A stretch of 60,000 nucleotides of DNA. It comes from Nematostella vectensis. Its lineage: Eukaryota > Cnidaria > Anthozoa > Actiniaria > Edwardsiidae. Made by a program: the position numbers and the translations under genes. The stretch is from contig NC_064039.1 in NCBI RefSeq assembly GCF_932526225.1, forward strand, positions 7,455,001 through 7,515,000, read 5' to 3'. This document shows, piece by piece, positions 1-43,648 of the stretch. Numbering within the stretch: position 1 is the stretch's first letter; each line of letters begins with the position of its first letter. The notes below the pieces were generated by a model that saw only the letters and a program-made list of their open reading frames with translations, had not been told where the DNA came from and searched no databases.

Positions 1-542
1 TGCACATCTTCACATGGCAAACACATCAGCCCAAAGTGATGTCTGTCCTGTGAACATCTTTTTCTAGTCAGAACTGTCTTTTATCTGCCCAAGAATTCCC
101 CAGACAGACACAGAGGTTTCCAAAACACAGCGAAGGCACAAAAATGTTTTTTTCAATTTATAAAATTGTTTTTATCTTACGCAAAAGACACAAAAAAAAT
201 TTTTCCCCTAAAATCTTGGTATCTATAAACAAGAAACATGAATATTGTGTTAAATGCTAAATGGTGAAAAATAAACACTGGTTGTTGAGCTAGTTGCTCT
301 ACAATACTTATTTGCCTTGCAAAGTGATGCAATTATAATATTTATTATTTATATAAACAAACCTTGTTTGCATGTTTTTGCTGTGATTGCACTTTTGATT
401 ATTTGATCTTTGCATTGTCTCCAGAGTTTGTAAAAAAATGTGTATTCAGGAGCTCTTTCTCCATATGACTGCATGCTTGTATGTCCTGTACTTGGGGTTC
501 AAGAAAACAAGCCCATTTTTATGATGATTTTGTCATTTTCAG
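1..542. other. Non-coding, probable intron of the LRR gene
   Basis: AT-rich sequence ending in a splice acceptor (TTTTCAG) at 541-542. I see no coding exon, RNA gene or clear repeat here. It is read as intron because the next exon starts out of phase and lacks a start codon, so earlier exons must lie to the left. Confidence 0.5.
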
Positions 543-2803
543 GCACCCATTTAATACACCAAATTATCATGAAGCTGATGAAAAAAAAGAGACTCACATT
601 GTCTTACCTAGAGATGCTGTTGCAGCCATGTCTGACCAGACTGGACCTCAGCAAGTGCACTTTTGTCAACGATACCACAGTCAGGACCATAGCAAGAAGA
701 TGTAAAGTAAGTCTGTGCTCTGTAGTTTTCACAACAATGGCTATGCACTAGTCATTTGAAACCCCCACCCCCATGATACCAGGCCAGGGTAGGGGATTAG
801 ACTTTGACCCTGTACAAAACTGAGAAAAGCCCCCCACCCCCTCGGGACACAACTGCAGTCAAATGCCCCTACACCTCGGGGTGCAAACTATAGTCAACTA
901 CATGAAATTTTAGACAACAAGTCATCTGAAATAAGCCTTTTTCTTTCAAAGGCAGTACACTTCATCAAGTACATTTTTACCTATAAAAATAAAGGTTACT
1001 TAAAATATGAAAAATTAAATAATTTTCATTTGGTGTTAGTTATCATTCATATTAGTTTTCACACATTTCGCCATGCAGCATGGCACACGCTGATACATGG
1101 AATTGCTTGCTACAGAAGTGAAAGAGTCTTAAACCAGAAACTGACATGACTTTTGCAAAGTATATTATTGTGACGCTATTCACTTGTCCCCAAAACCCCA
1201 GGGTGGGGACAAGTCTTAAAGTCAAAAACTGTCATTTCCCCCACCCCCTCGGGGCAGATTTCCCGTTCAAAGGTGCTTTAAACCCCATGTTAACCCCACA
1301 CTTCCTCGGGACCTTCGGGGTGGTGGTTTCAAATGACTAAAGTGCTTAAGCTACATACTTATGGCAAAGTACTGTAAGTATACTCCTCCAATAGAAATTC
1401 CTTTTTGATTGTTAGCTGGAAGTACTACTTGTGAGACCTCCATAAAATGGAAAGTCCAAGTATAATTATCTATTTTGCTCTAGAAGTTTGATTGATAGAA
1501 TTGTTGATTAAAAAATATACCTATTAAAATGTGATTAGTAAATAAATTACAGTATGTTATTTTATACTCTTTGCTGTGTATACACTCTGTTCCAATGGTT
1601 ATTGAATCACACTTGTAAATTATTGTTTTTCAGAAACTTATCCAGCTCTCACTGAAGGACAGAAAGTTTATCAGTTTCAAAGCCATACGAGAACTGATAC
1701 CTGTGTTGTCCAACCTGTGCTCTCTGGATATGACCAACTGCTTTTACAGTTGTAATGACAACCTCTTGCAAGTCATAGGAGATCACTGCCACAACATACA
1801 AGTGCTGAAACTAGCTAATTGCCTCAATATTACTGATAATGGTATTAGGGCCATCTGTGGTTCTGAAGAAAAGCCCAAATGTCAGAGGATTGTAGAGCTT
1901 GACATATCGTTCACAGGTATGAGCAGTAAAGGGCTTCACCGCATCATGGATAGCAAGAGAGACTTGAGGAGCCTTACTGCACAGTGCACATGTATTGATA
2001 ACACGTTTTCATTGTCAGGATACCCTTCAGATCAGATCATGTACAATCTAAAATCCCTAGACCTCTCTTACACACTAATCGGAGACCAAGGGATTGTTAG
2101 CATCTGCACTTTTTGCGTTTTCTTGGAAGCATTGTATTTGAACGATTGTCAGCAAGTTCAAGGGAACTGGTTGAAAAGCATTGCTAGTCTAGAAATGCTT
2201 AAACATCTTTATTTAGGAGTGTGCTCTGACCTTGACCATAGATCTGATATCAGACCATTTTTAGAACATCGTGGGGTACAATTGGAATCTCTACAATTAT
2301 GCAACACTGGTAATATTTCAGCAAATGCCTTTGAATCATGTTGCAATTTGGTTGAGCTTCGCTTACCAGAGTGTACTTTTGTTTATGAGAGTGACATAGA
2401 ATTGTACTTACTTGAGGCCTGTTACAATCTGAAAGTGCTTGATCTCCATAAATGTGAGTTATCTGCATCAGAAGAACTCTACAGTGACCTTCTTGATACA
2501 GTGTTTAGTACTGCTGATGGCAGCAGCAGCATCAAGGAGCTGAATCTGTGTGGATGTGAGTGCTTCGTTTCGTCTGACCTGGAATGTTATTTTGAGGAGG
2601 GCCTTTTCAGCAATCTTGAGAAGTTGGATATTTCATCATGTCCAGATATTTGTAAAGATCTTGCAATTGTGGCTGTAAGGCACTGTCCTAAGCTGAAGTA
2701 TTTGAATCTACAACAATGCAGAAATGTGACTAATCATCATTATCACGAGCTTAAGAAGATGGCCAAGAGCTTGGGACTAAAAACAGCTATTTTTTGGAGC
2801 TGA
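543..2803 (+). CDS. Leucine-rich-repeat protein (cysteine-containing LRR type), 3' part
   Basis: Two exons are visible: 543-706 (donor AAA|GTAAGT) and 1634-2803 (acceptor TTTTTCAG|AAA, stop TGA). They join in phase and give 54 full codons plus 389 codons. The protein has repeated LRR signatures of the F-box/AMN1 kind, such as LTRLDLSKC, LKSLDLSYT, LKVLDLHKC, LEKLDISSC and LKYLNLQQC, spaced 25-40 residues apart and many ending in Cys. Such solenoids usually bind protein partners, often as substrate receptors of ubiquitin ligases. No F-box or other N-terminal domain is visible because the 5' exons lie outside the window, so the family within LRR proteins (FBXL, ZYG11/ZER1-like or other) is undecided. 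The C-terminus ends shortly after the last repeat (KTAIFWS). Gene identity is uncertain; the exon model is well supported. Confidence 0.8.
749..1339. mobile_element. Dispersed terminal-inverted-repeat element, copy A (inside LRR intron)
   Basis: The left end reads CACTAGTCATTTGAAACCCC and the right end is its inverted counterpart, GGTGGTTTCAAATGACTAAA. Internal blocks (GTACAAAACTGAGAAAAGCC, the stretch around AAACCAGAAACTGA, and CCCCACCCCCTCGGG) recur in the same order at 41446-41744, so this is a mobile family. Copy A is about twice as long as copy B because of extra sequence at roughly 860-1060. No transposase reading frame is present, so it is non-autonomous. Confidence 0.7.
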
Positions 2804-2909
2804 AAATATACTGTGGATATTATTTTATCGCAGCATATTGGTTATGAATAGTTGGTATAAAACGCCAAGTTCGCCTTTCAACCTGAGGTGAAGACCTGAG
2901 GTCAAGATC
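2804..2909 (+). other. Probable 3' UTR of the LRR gene
   Basis: Follows the TGA at 2801-2803. No canonical AATAAA is found in this short piece before the inserted repeat, so the transcript end cannot be placed. Confidence 0.3.
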
Positions 2910-3077
2910 GGTGGCGCCCAGCGGCGTAGCCAGGATTTTTAACAGGAGAGGGGGCCCAAAAGGCCTTGTCCCCTGTGTTTTAGATAATGTCTCATACATG
3001 TACTGTATTTTTGGCTGCTAGAAGGGGGGGGCCCGGGCCCCCTTGGCCACCCCCTGGCTACGCCCCTGGGTGGCGCC
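2910..3077. mobile_element. hAT-like miniature fold-back element with 9-bp direct repeats
   Basis: Terminal inverted repeats CAGCGGCGTAGCCAGG (2919-2934) and the reverse complement of CAGGGGCGTAGCCAGG (3053-3068) enclose about 120 bp of G- and C-runs. The pair is flanked by the direct repeat GGTGGCGCC at 2910-2918 and 3069-3077, which looks like a target-site duplication of 8-9 bp. The CAGGGG start and this duplication length fit the hAT superfamily (inference). No coding capacity. Confidence 0.75.
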
Positions 3078-3160
3078 TATCAAGCCTCTGGCAGTACGGA
3101 CCGATTCACTAACTTTGTAAACCTCAAATACGCCGAGTAAATTTAATTGTAAATAAGCTA

Positions 3161-3301
3161 TAGAGTGGTTTTCATTAACCCGTGAAAAGTGTGATATTCA
3201 AAGGGTAATAGTCAGTAAAACACAAAAGAGAACAATAGAATCAGAACACAATAAAGTGTAATACGCTAAAGTGTGTTCACGGGTTAATGAAAATCACTCT
3301 A
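3161..3301. mobile_element. 141-bp MITE with 26-bp terminal inverted repeats
   Basis: Left end TAGAGTGGTTTTCATTAACC (3161-3180, continuing to about 3186). The right end (3276-3301) is its reverse complement with one mismatch over 26 bp. TA at both outer ends suggests a TA target duplication as made by Tc1/mariner-type transposases (inference). Confidence 0.8.
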
Positions 3302-3450
3302 ACTCATCCACAAGGCTTGTTTTATAAGCATCTACAGTTTTAAGGGATAGATGAACTCGCGTTACTTTTATTCTTATTAGTTTGACCAATAATAAATGTG
3401 ACTTGTCCAATCAGTGGAACAAACCGGGAATTATGCTTTTTTGTTAAATC

Positions 3451-5741
3451 ATTCCCAGAAATAAGGGACATTAGCCAGCGGTTTCTCTGGGCTCACATTT
3501 TGCTAGGCCCGCGAGGAATAACAGCGGTATCACAAATAAAAACGAGATTCCGGCCAGCACAGGGGCTTCCCTTTTGTTGTTACACTAGAAGTTTTTAATC
3601 AGGTTGACTAAAATTCCAAATAAAAGTAGTATTAGCGGTATTTAAACGTGCAAGGGGCATCTCTGATTTGATACGTCCAATGATAATGGAAGTGCGGCAG
3701 TCTTGCTGAGGTTGGAAAACATTAAACGCGCAAATTTAAAACAAATGTATTTTAGAAAGGCTTTATGGTTCCCCTGTGTCTATCCCAGGAAGCCGTGGGG
3801 CCGTTTAAAAACAAAATGGAGAACGGACGAACGGAGAGAAGTTGTTCTTGCGGAGCGCACTGTTTTCCTTACTTCAGTCTGTATCTTAAAGACAAAAATA
3901 ATGGTTTCTGAACTAGGCATAACTAAATCAAATATTATTCCTTCGGGAACAAGATTGGAAGGCGCTACTGCCTATTTTATTGGCCAATTTGATGGAAGGA
4001 TAGTCGATTTACCAATTTCGAGTCCTGCACCTGTGATGCGGCGAACAGTTCTACCTTTTAAACGACTACTTTTATGCCCGATTTCAATGAAATTACAGAG
4101 AATGTATGGAGGATTGTATGCTCTTAAGCGAACAAAAGTGCAATGTCCAAGGAACAATCATAGGGCTTTCTCTGGCATCGTTTGAACGGAAAGTGTATCA
4201 CTCGAATGGCAAGGTTTTTTTTCAAGTCCTGCATCGTGAGCCCAAAATCTCTGAAACGAGAAAATTTGATAAATTGTGATGTCTCCCCACATTTCCTTAT
4301 AATAAATGGCAGCCATTTTGACATTGTATGTGTACTATTACGCATGCGTGGCGGCCATGTTGTCTCTTATTTCTGGGAATGCATTCCCAGAAATAAGGGA
4401 CATTAGCCAGCGGTTTCTCTGGGCTCACATTTTGCTAGGCCCGCGAGGAATAACAGCGGTATCACAAATAAAAACGAGATTCCGGCCAGCACAGGGGCTT
4501 CCCTTTTGTTGTTACACTAGAAGTGTGTAACAACAAAGTTTGAGCTTGAGAAAAAAGTTTGAGAGTTTTGAGCCAATAATGGTTCCTGAACTAGGCATAA
4601 ATACATCAAATGTTATTTCTTCGGGAACAAGATTGGAAGGCGCTACTGCCTATTTTATTGGCCAATTTGATGGAAGGATAGTCGATTTACCAATTTCGAG
4701 TCCTGCACCTGTGATGCGGCGAACAGTTCTACCTTTTAAACGACTACTTTTATGCCCGATTTCAATGAAATTACAGAGAATGTATGGAGGATTGTATGCT
4801 CTCAAGCGAACAAAAGTGCAATGTCCAAGGAACAATCATAGGGCTTTCTCTGGCATCGTTTGAACGGAAAGTGTATCACTTGAATGGCAAGGGTTTTTTT
4901 TTTCAAGTCCTGCATCGTGAGCCCAAAATCTCTGAAACGAGAAAATTTGATAAATTGTGATGTCTCCCCACATTTCCTTATAATAAATGGCAGCCATTTT
5001 GACATTGTATGTGTACTATTACGCATGCGTGGCGGCCATGTTGTCTCTTATTTCTGGGAATGCATTCCCAGAAATAAGGGACATTAGCCAGCGGTTTCTC
5101 TGGGCTCACATTTTGCTAGGCCCGCGAGGAATAACAGCGGTATCACAAATAAAAACGAGATTCCGGCCAGCACAATGGCTTCCCTTTTGTTGTTACACTA
5201 GAAGTGTGTAACAACAAAGTTTGAGCTTGAAAAAAAAGTTTGAGAGTTTTGAGCCAATAATGGTTCCTAAACTAGGCATAAATACATCAAATGTTATTTC
5301 TTCGGGAACAAGATTGGAAGGCGCTACTGCCTATTTTATTGGCCAATTTCATGGAAGGATAGTCGATTTACCAATTTCGAGTCCTGCACCTGTGATGCGG
5401 CGAACAGTTCTACCTTTTAAACGACTACTTTTATGCCCGATTTCAATGAAATTACAGAGAATGTATGGAGGATTGTATGCTCTCAAGCGAACAAAAGTGC
5501 AATGTCCAAGGAACAATTATAGGGCTTTCTCTGGCATCGTTTGAACGGAAAGTGTATCACTCGAATGGCAAGGGTTTTTTTTTCGAGTCCTGCATCGTGA
5601 GCCCAAAATCTCTGAAACGAGAAAATTTGATAAATTGTGATGTCTCCCCACATTTCCTTATAATAAATGGCAGCCATTTTGACATTGTATGTGTACTATT
5701 ACGCATGCGTGGCGGCCATGTTGTCTCTTATATCTGGGAAT
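3451..5741. mobile_element. Three head-to-tail copies of a terminal-inverted-repeat element
   Basis: Units at 3451-4380, 4383-5061 and 5064-5741. Each begins ATTCCCAGAAATAAGGGACA and ends with the inverted form (TGTCTCTTATTTCTGGGAAT). Units 2 and 3 are about 680 bp and nearly identical. Unit 1 is about 250 bp longer: roughly 3594-3890 holds sequence that the other two replace with a short segment. Adjacent units meet at a perfect 32-bp palindrome centred on CTGGGAATGCATTCCCAG. A reading frame of 107 codons (4540-4863 and 5221-5544; the same frame ends a longer one at 3703-4185) repeats with the unit, but matches no transposase or other family I know, so coding is doubtful. The whole block may be a tandemly amplified non-autonomous DNA transposon. 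Confidence 0.8.
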
Positions 5742-6636
5742 GTGATAAAAGACGGTTGTCCGAAAATGGGTCTTTCCCGTGTTTTTACTTACCAAGTAAA
5801 ATAAGACACACAAAAAAGCCTACCCTTTTTTGTCATTTATCTTTTTAAAATCGTAACATGAAAAAGGGTACCTTTTTTGCAGAATAATACGGACAGGTTT
5901 GCTGTCTATTTGAAGATATAGAATAAGCTCATAAAATGTCGACAATTTCGATCATCGGTCTATTTCACGGATAAGAACGAAAACGGTGACCTTTTCTCTA
6001 AGGTTTCTAGAAACAGAAGGTCGGAAATTATGTACGTTTTCTGTTAGCAGCATATAATACGAAGTAAAACACCTAAGGGTTACCTTTTTTTCCACTTTAG
6101 ACTGGATTTAGCGCTGTTGTGAAACTTGTCATCTAAACAAACTTATAATGTCAAAAGAGGTATTTAAATACGAGGAACAGGGCCAAAATAGTTTTTGGAA
6201 AACCTATGTGTAAAAAAACGGTTGCCATGGTAACACGGAGCGTCTCCTCGACATGTCAATGGCATCAAAACGTCCGCAGATAGATTTAGGAAAAGTCACC
6301 AAGTTTGAGCTTCTTGGTTGCTATGGTTCAGAAGTTATAGCAATTTTCCCGGACATATCAAGAAAATTTTGCCAAAAGTTGTCGTTTTTCCCAGACGCGG
6401 TCACTTCCATATAAGAAAAATAATATAATCCTTATTTGGAAAACCTGCACGATTCTTGTCATTTTTAGGGCTGCCGTACCGGAGGTGCTTCGCAAACTTT
6501 GTGAATTGTATTCAAAAGAGAAAAACAGTGACTGTGACCATCTTTAGTCAATGGAGAAAGCTTCTGAAAAGAAACTAAAATTCCTTGGTACCAGACCCCT
6601 AAAACGACAACGGTTTCTTCATATGGGGGGGGGGGC
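5742..6636. other. Spacer, nothing recognised
   Basis: Intergenic sequence between two transposon blocks. No exon-like frame, RNA gene or inverted repeat was identified. It ends in a G-run next to the TTAA element. Confidence 0.4.
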
Positions 6637-7518
6637 TTAAGGTGGCGCGCCGAGATTGTTTTGGCTAAACAGTTTATATACTATGTTCGCTACAGAAGAC
6701 TCATTTTCGGCGCGATTTTTGTAAATTTTTCAGATTTTATTAATATATCTATGCTTTATTAGATTCCGCTAGATTCACTCTTCTTGGAAATCAAATTATT
6801 TTTTGTCATGCAAGTTAAAAGGAATATTTTTATATTAAAATAAAAATCTTGAAATCTGCGCGATGTAGATTTTTTTTCTAAATCTACAGTAACACCTAAC
6901 AATACTCCAACTTGAAGCACACGAATTTTTGGCTTAAAACTGACCTGTCAAACTTCGCGATTGATGAATCTTTATTTCACGCCAAAATTGTCCTCGCAAT
7001 GTTTGAAAAAATAAATGCACTCTTGCCTACAAAGATCCATCCCCGAATTTACGCCCCCTCCTAAGTCCAAACCCTAAGGCAACTTGTATGAGAGGGGCAA
7101 GAGGACCAGTGTTGCACAAGAATAAATTTCAGATGTCAATTCGAGAGTATTTTTGTTAAGATAATTTGAAAACTAAAGAATTTTTCCTTTTCAACATTTT
7201 AGCGCAACCCGCTCATCTTCCAAACTATTACCCGACTCTATTGGTAAAATAGGCCTTACCAAAAGTACTACTTGCTTGATGTAGTTGTATGTCGAACCTG
7301 CGTTTATGAGAAATTTGAATCAAAAGTTGAGTATCTGAACGCGCTTCAAACGAAGCCCACGCTAGTGACACACATGGTAATCGACGATAGCTGCCTTGTT
7401 TGTTTCACATGTGACAAAGTTGCACGAGCGGAACTGAGAAAATCGAGCCAAAAATGAGTCTAATATAGGGAACTTAGTAAAAGCTGTTTAGCCAAAACAA
7501 CCTCGGCGCGCCACCTTA
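6637..7518. mobile_element. TTAA-flanked non-autonomous DNA transposon
   Basis: TTAA at 6637-6640 and 7515-7518 flank an 874-bp element. Its ends GGTGGCGCGCCGAG... are inverted repeats of about 32 bp with one mismatch. A duplicated TTAA is the hallmark of piggyBac-type transposition (established knowledge; assignment here is inference). The interior is AT-rich. The longest internal frame (61 codons at 7272-7457) has no recognisable domain, so no transposase is encoded. Confidence 0.75.
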
Positions 7519-8078
7519 AAGAGCCACCTCCCCAGGCTGAATCGGGTTTAATGCACATAGACGGAGTACTATTAATTTCGTTTTAACTAAAACTGCGATT
7601 CTCGCATGCTGACCGGTTAACTTTCTTAAAAGTTTCTATTGGTAGCCATGAAAGCGCGCGACGCATTATAACCCTTCAAGAATAGTCCCATAGGGGTGAA
7701 AAGTAATCAAAGTTGTGTCTCCTGGGATGACTGGCTGAGGTGATGGGGGGATGGGAGAAATATAAATAGTGCCACAAATATTACATATCCAGATAGACAG
7801 ATGATATCGTGTTTATTTTCTGTTTTCATTACTTTTACCAGTCACTAAACAGACTAGAAGACCATTTTTTTCATGTATGGATTTCTAATTGTTCCTAGAT
7901 CTAGATGTCCTACATCCCATGTTTCTCCCTTGAGTTACCAAATGTCAAAAATACTGGCTTGATTTCAATTATTACATTCATATATTTACCTTCACATTAC
8001 GAAAAAAAACAAGGACCATAATATTACCTAGCCATGATGTTAACTTATTTGCCTAGTATCCAAATAAAGCCTAACGCA
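7519..8078. other. Spacer downstream of the ferlin gene
   Basis: No coding or repeat structure recognised. It lies between the TTAA element and the predicted polyadenylation signal of the minus-strand ferlin. Confidence 0.4.
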
Positions 8079-8084
8079 TTTATT
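8079..8084 (-). terminator. Polyadenylation signal AATAAA of the ferlin gene
   Basis: AATAAA read on the minus strand, 82 bp downstream of the ferlin stop codon (8166-8168). The position suits a short 3' UTR. Confidence 0.5.
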
Positions 8085-8165
8085 TACGCACGAAATCACG
8101 GATATCTAACGCGCTAGATTTCTTGTTGAAAATGGCGCCAAAAGAGAACTACAGTACGTTTAAGC

Positions 8166-40189
<32,024 letters not shown>

Positions 40190-41445
40190 GGTTGCGTCAG
40201 TTTGACGAGTTTAGAGTTCGTCCAAGACTCAAAAGCTAAATGAAGACATAAAACTGAGCGTTGAGGGTCTTCGCTCAGCCACGCCACTCGCTCCAACCAT
40301 GCAAGGCGTTCGGTTGGGTTTATAAACCGTGTAAATAAATGCAGAGGTTACTGACCCCCAAGGGATGAAAAAGCTAGTCCATGTCCCGTAACGCAATCAA
40401 AACATGACCTCTCTCTACCCACAAGACACTGCGAACGAAGTGATTGAACTACCAGTTTCATCACTAATTATTAAAAATAAATATGTAATGTAAGATACAG
40501 TCATCAAAAAAACCTACAATTGCGACTTTCCTTTGATTATCTTAGGGGTATACGTTAGTATTATACTAGGAAGTTGTAAATCCAGGCGCGTGACAGCGTC
40601 TCGTTACAGAGATAGAATGCGTGACCTTTCATGCGAAACAAACACTTGAAAAATCATGAGGAAAGTCACAAGTAATTTTTTCTATTTATCATCGATATAT
40701 CATATTTTCTTTATGGCAGCACAAATCAAAGATTCGGTATATAAACATCGATATAGTCACGTTGACGAGAATTGTTATTATTCCACACCCGCATTTTTGT
40801 GTCATGACGATATTCATTGCGTTACTCCCCCGTTACAGCAAGAGATTATGATCTCTTGGATAGATTCATGTAACAACAATATATCCAAACTATAATCGCA
40901 GTTCTGTCGCAGTTGCGGATGAAAATTAACCGAAATGAGGACGTTTGTATTCGCTTTCCATGCTTTTTGCTAGTGCCCGTAATTCATATACCCTAAGACA
41001 TTTCTAGTGATCTTATCCGCTTGGTTGGCTCTTTCAGATCTTGTGCATCGATCTTTTCCGGTTGCTCTTGATCGCGGCACCCTGGGAACTAGATTGGGTC
41101 AGCTTAGAAATGCTTTTGTATTGTGGAAACAAAACGACAAGCTCGGCATCGGCCTTATCTTGGGGGTGTGAAAGGAAGCCCGTACTGCAAAGGCATAAAA
41201 AAAATCCCTTTTAGTTCTTCCGGGTGTGGTCAGGTTTTTATCAGAAAAATCCCTCCCCCTCCCCCCAGAAAAATTAGGTCAACTTTTTCAGATTTCGGTA
41301 CGGGCCAGGCTTCGCAGGATAAATTTCAATGTATTTGGCCACTTGCAAAATTATGTCATTCCTCTAAGTTATCACTGCAAAAACCATACTCTGAATCCAG
41401 CGCTATCTTTCCTTGGCCGCGAATAACCTTTGGACACCAATCTCC
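40190..41445. other. Spacer upstream of ferlin, nothing recognised
   Basis: Presumably contains the ferlin 5' UTR and promoter (minus strand, rightwards from 40190), but no clear TATA box or upstream exon could be chosen. The ATG context is CAACCATGC. Confidence 0.35.
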
Positions 41446-41744
41446 AATTGAAACCCCCACCCCCATGGTCCCGGGGAAGGTGGTGGATTAGACTTTGAAC
41501 CTGTACAAAACTGAGAAAAGCCCCCAACCCTTCGCACATTTGGCCGTGCTGCTTGCCACACACTGTGCATGGAATGCCTTGCTACAGCGTCTCAAACCAG
41601 AAACTGATATGGGTGGGGACAATTCAAAACTGTCAATTCCCCCACCCCCTCGGGACAGATTCTCGTTCAAAAGTGCTCTAAACCCCCACATTAACCCCAC
41701 ACTTCCCGGGGACCATGGGGGTGGGGGTTTTAAATGACTAGTGC
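41446..41744. mobile_element. Dispersed terminal-inverted-repeat element, copy B
   Basis: Begins AATTGAAACCCCCACCCCCA and ends with the inverted GGGGGTTTTAAATGACTAGT. It shares ordered internal blocks with 749-1339 (GTACAAAACTGAGAAAAGCC, AAACCAGAAACTGA, CCCACCCCCTCGGGACAGAT). Short, non-coding, non-autonomous. Confidence 0.7.
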
Positions 41745-42049
41745 ATAAATTGTTCTTTTCAGGTGATCATTTGTGGAGTGGTCCTGTTAATATAAATACC
41801 ATGAGTATCTGGTGATATTTCTTTATTCTGATAACACAGACCAGATTTCCTGGATTTCCACGTAAAAATGTAGGGGGACTCCCCCGGGGACTCAACTCTT
41901 TTAGTCACTTTCTCTTTTTTTTACAGCTCTGTCAGTGTAAAATATCTATATTTTGTTTCACGAAGGTCTACACGCTAATTAATCATTTATGATTTGTGTG
42001 TGCATACACTGCTTTTCAAATGGATTGGCAAATGCAACTACAAATAGAT

Positions 42050-42290
42050 CCTGTCTGGAGCGGATCTAGCTTTTCGCTCAGTGTCAAAGGGATGAGGGGG
42101 AATTTTTGTTTTGTTTATTTATATGGCTTTCTGGAAGACCAAAACCCCCAAAACCCTCCCCCTAGATCCGCTACTGGCTGTAACCAATACCTATACTGAT
42201 AATATACCCACCAATATCGTCATCATCATCATATCATCATCATCATCATTAATCATTATTAATAATATTGTAATAATTATTTTTTGTGAT
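42050..42290. repeat. Fold-back repeat plus ATC microsatellite
   Basis: AGCGGATCTAG near 42059 and its inverse CTAGATCCGCT near 42161 suggest a small fold-back element. A CATCAT microsatellite follows at about 42220-42250. Confidence 0.5.
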
Positions 42291-42683
42291 CCCTTGCCGT
42301 GGGCAAATTTCCATTCAGCCGACATTCTGTTACAGTACAGGAACGTTTACATTGTGGTCAAAGTTTAAATTCGGGGAAATGGGGGATTTCTGAAAACAGT
42401 ATTTAAGGGGAATTTTCTTGACACGACATACATGATTACTGCTGTATAAAGCAAAGCAGTGGCTTTATTATCTACACAATTATTTCACCATAATATTCAT
42501 TTTAAAAATGCATTTTGGGGATGCTCTTGAAGGAATATAGGCGAGAGTTCGCAGCGCACTCGATAACATAATTGTTACAGTACAATTCAAACATGACAAC
42601 GAGCAAAGAAGGGACATTTCCCTTTTGCATAAGGCCAAACCTGTAAATTCCGAGAATAAGCTGACAATGGGTTCTTGGAAAGC

Positions 42684-42690
42684 TATATAA
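42684..42690 (+). promoter_or_regulatory. TATA box of the gene at 43084-44849
   Basis: TATATAA in the context GCTATATAAACA. A start about 30 bp downstream would give a short 5' UTR exon ending at 42762 (GAGGAAG|GTAAGG), which splices to 43069 (TTCTACAG|CTGAAAAC), 15 bp before the ATG. The combination of TATA, donor and acceptor is consistent but unproven. Confidence 0.45.
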
Positions 42691-43083
42691 ACAAGTGTTT
42701 GCGCATTTGGATACACAGCAAGCTCAGCTTCTGGTGTAGAAGGCAGATCAAACACGAGGAAGGTAAGGTAAAACCAAATAAATGCTCTCATTTTCGTATA
42801 TAGCTTTACTGCACATATGGGCATGGAAGATGCTTAGGAACTATTTGTAATAATCTTTTGATCTTGCTGCTTAAATGTTTAAAACCACGGCAAAAATGAA
42901 AGTATTGCGAGTGTTTTCTTGTAAGGTTTTCATTATTGTCTTCAGGAACTGGGAGACATCACGCTCATTAACTCAAATTTATGGTTCTGTTTGGACTTTT
43001 GTGTAATAGCAACTTGTGCGCAGCCCCATAACGAGGCTACTACTGTGTTATCTGTTTATTTTCTACAGCTGAAAACAGGAACG

Positions 43084-43617
43084 ATGTCATTGGAAAAAGA
43101 AATCGAAGGCAGTAAGGTAGCAGGTATTGGATGACAGTAATAAATTGCTTTTCCTGATTTTCCTTTTTAAAGATATCTATCGGAATTTTTACAATTGACT
43201 AGAACCGATACTTGAAATACATTTGCAGACGTAGAAAATGATGAAGAGGTGGACCTGGTACATCCGTCAAAACAAAGCAATAGCAATGACAGTAAAGGTA
43301 AAGCTATAGAGGGAGACCATTTCGCTTTGAGGAGGGGACAGGGGAGGCGGATGGGGAGGGGCAGGGGGTGCCAGCCCCCCCTACTTTTGAAAGTGGGGGG
43401 GCAGTGCCCCCCCTCCACTTTTTTGAGCGGGTGTTTTTTTTATATGTGAAGGTTTTTTTTAATCGACTAGTTTCAAGCGGTACATATGCAACCGACAAAA
43501 CATTTGTTAAACAGTTTGAAATCCCGTGCATAAAAACCTAGGTTATCCCCCGCGTTCTTATAAATAGCGCTTAAGAATTTGAAACCACCACCCACCCCTC
43601 CCCCCAAAACCACCAAC

Positions 43618-43648
<31 letters not shown>

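Noticed and set aside
4540-5544. Repeated 107-codon frame in the transposon array as a real gene
   Set aside because: It is repeated only because the element is repeated; no domain, no start context and antisense frames are equally long.
40656-40895. 79-codon + strand frame between ferlin and the small gene
   Set aside because: No domain, no splice signals or promoter, and ordinary AT-rich composition.
42480-42824. Minus-strand frame with a signal-peptide-like start (MRAFIWFYLTFLVFDL)
   Set aside because: It overlaps the TATA box, 5' UTR exon and donor predicted for the + strand gene, has no domain, and no supporting splice sites.
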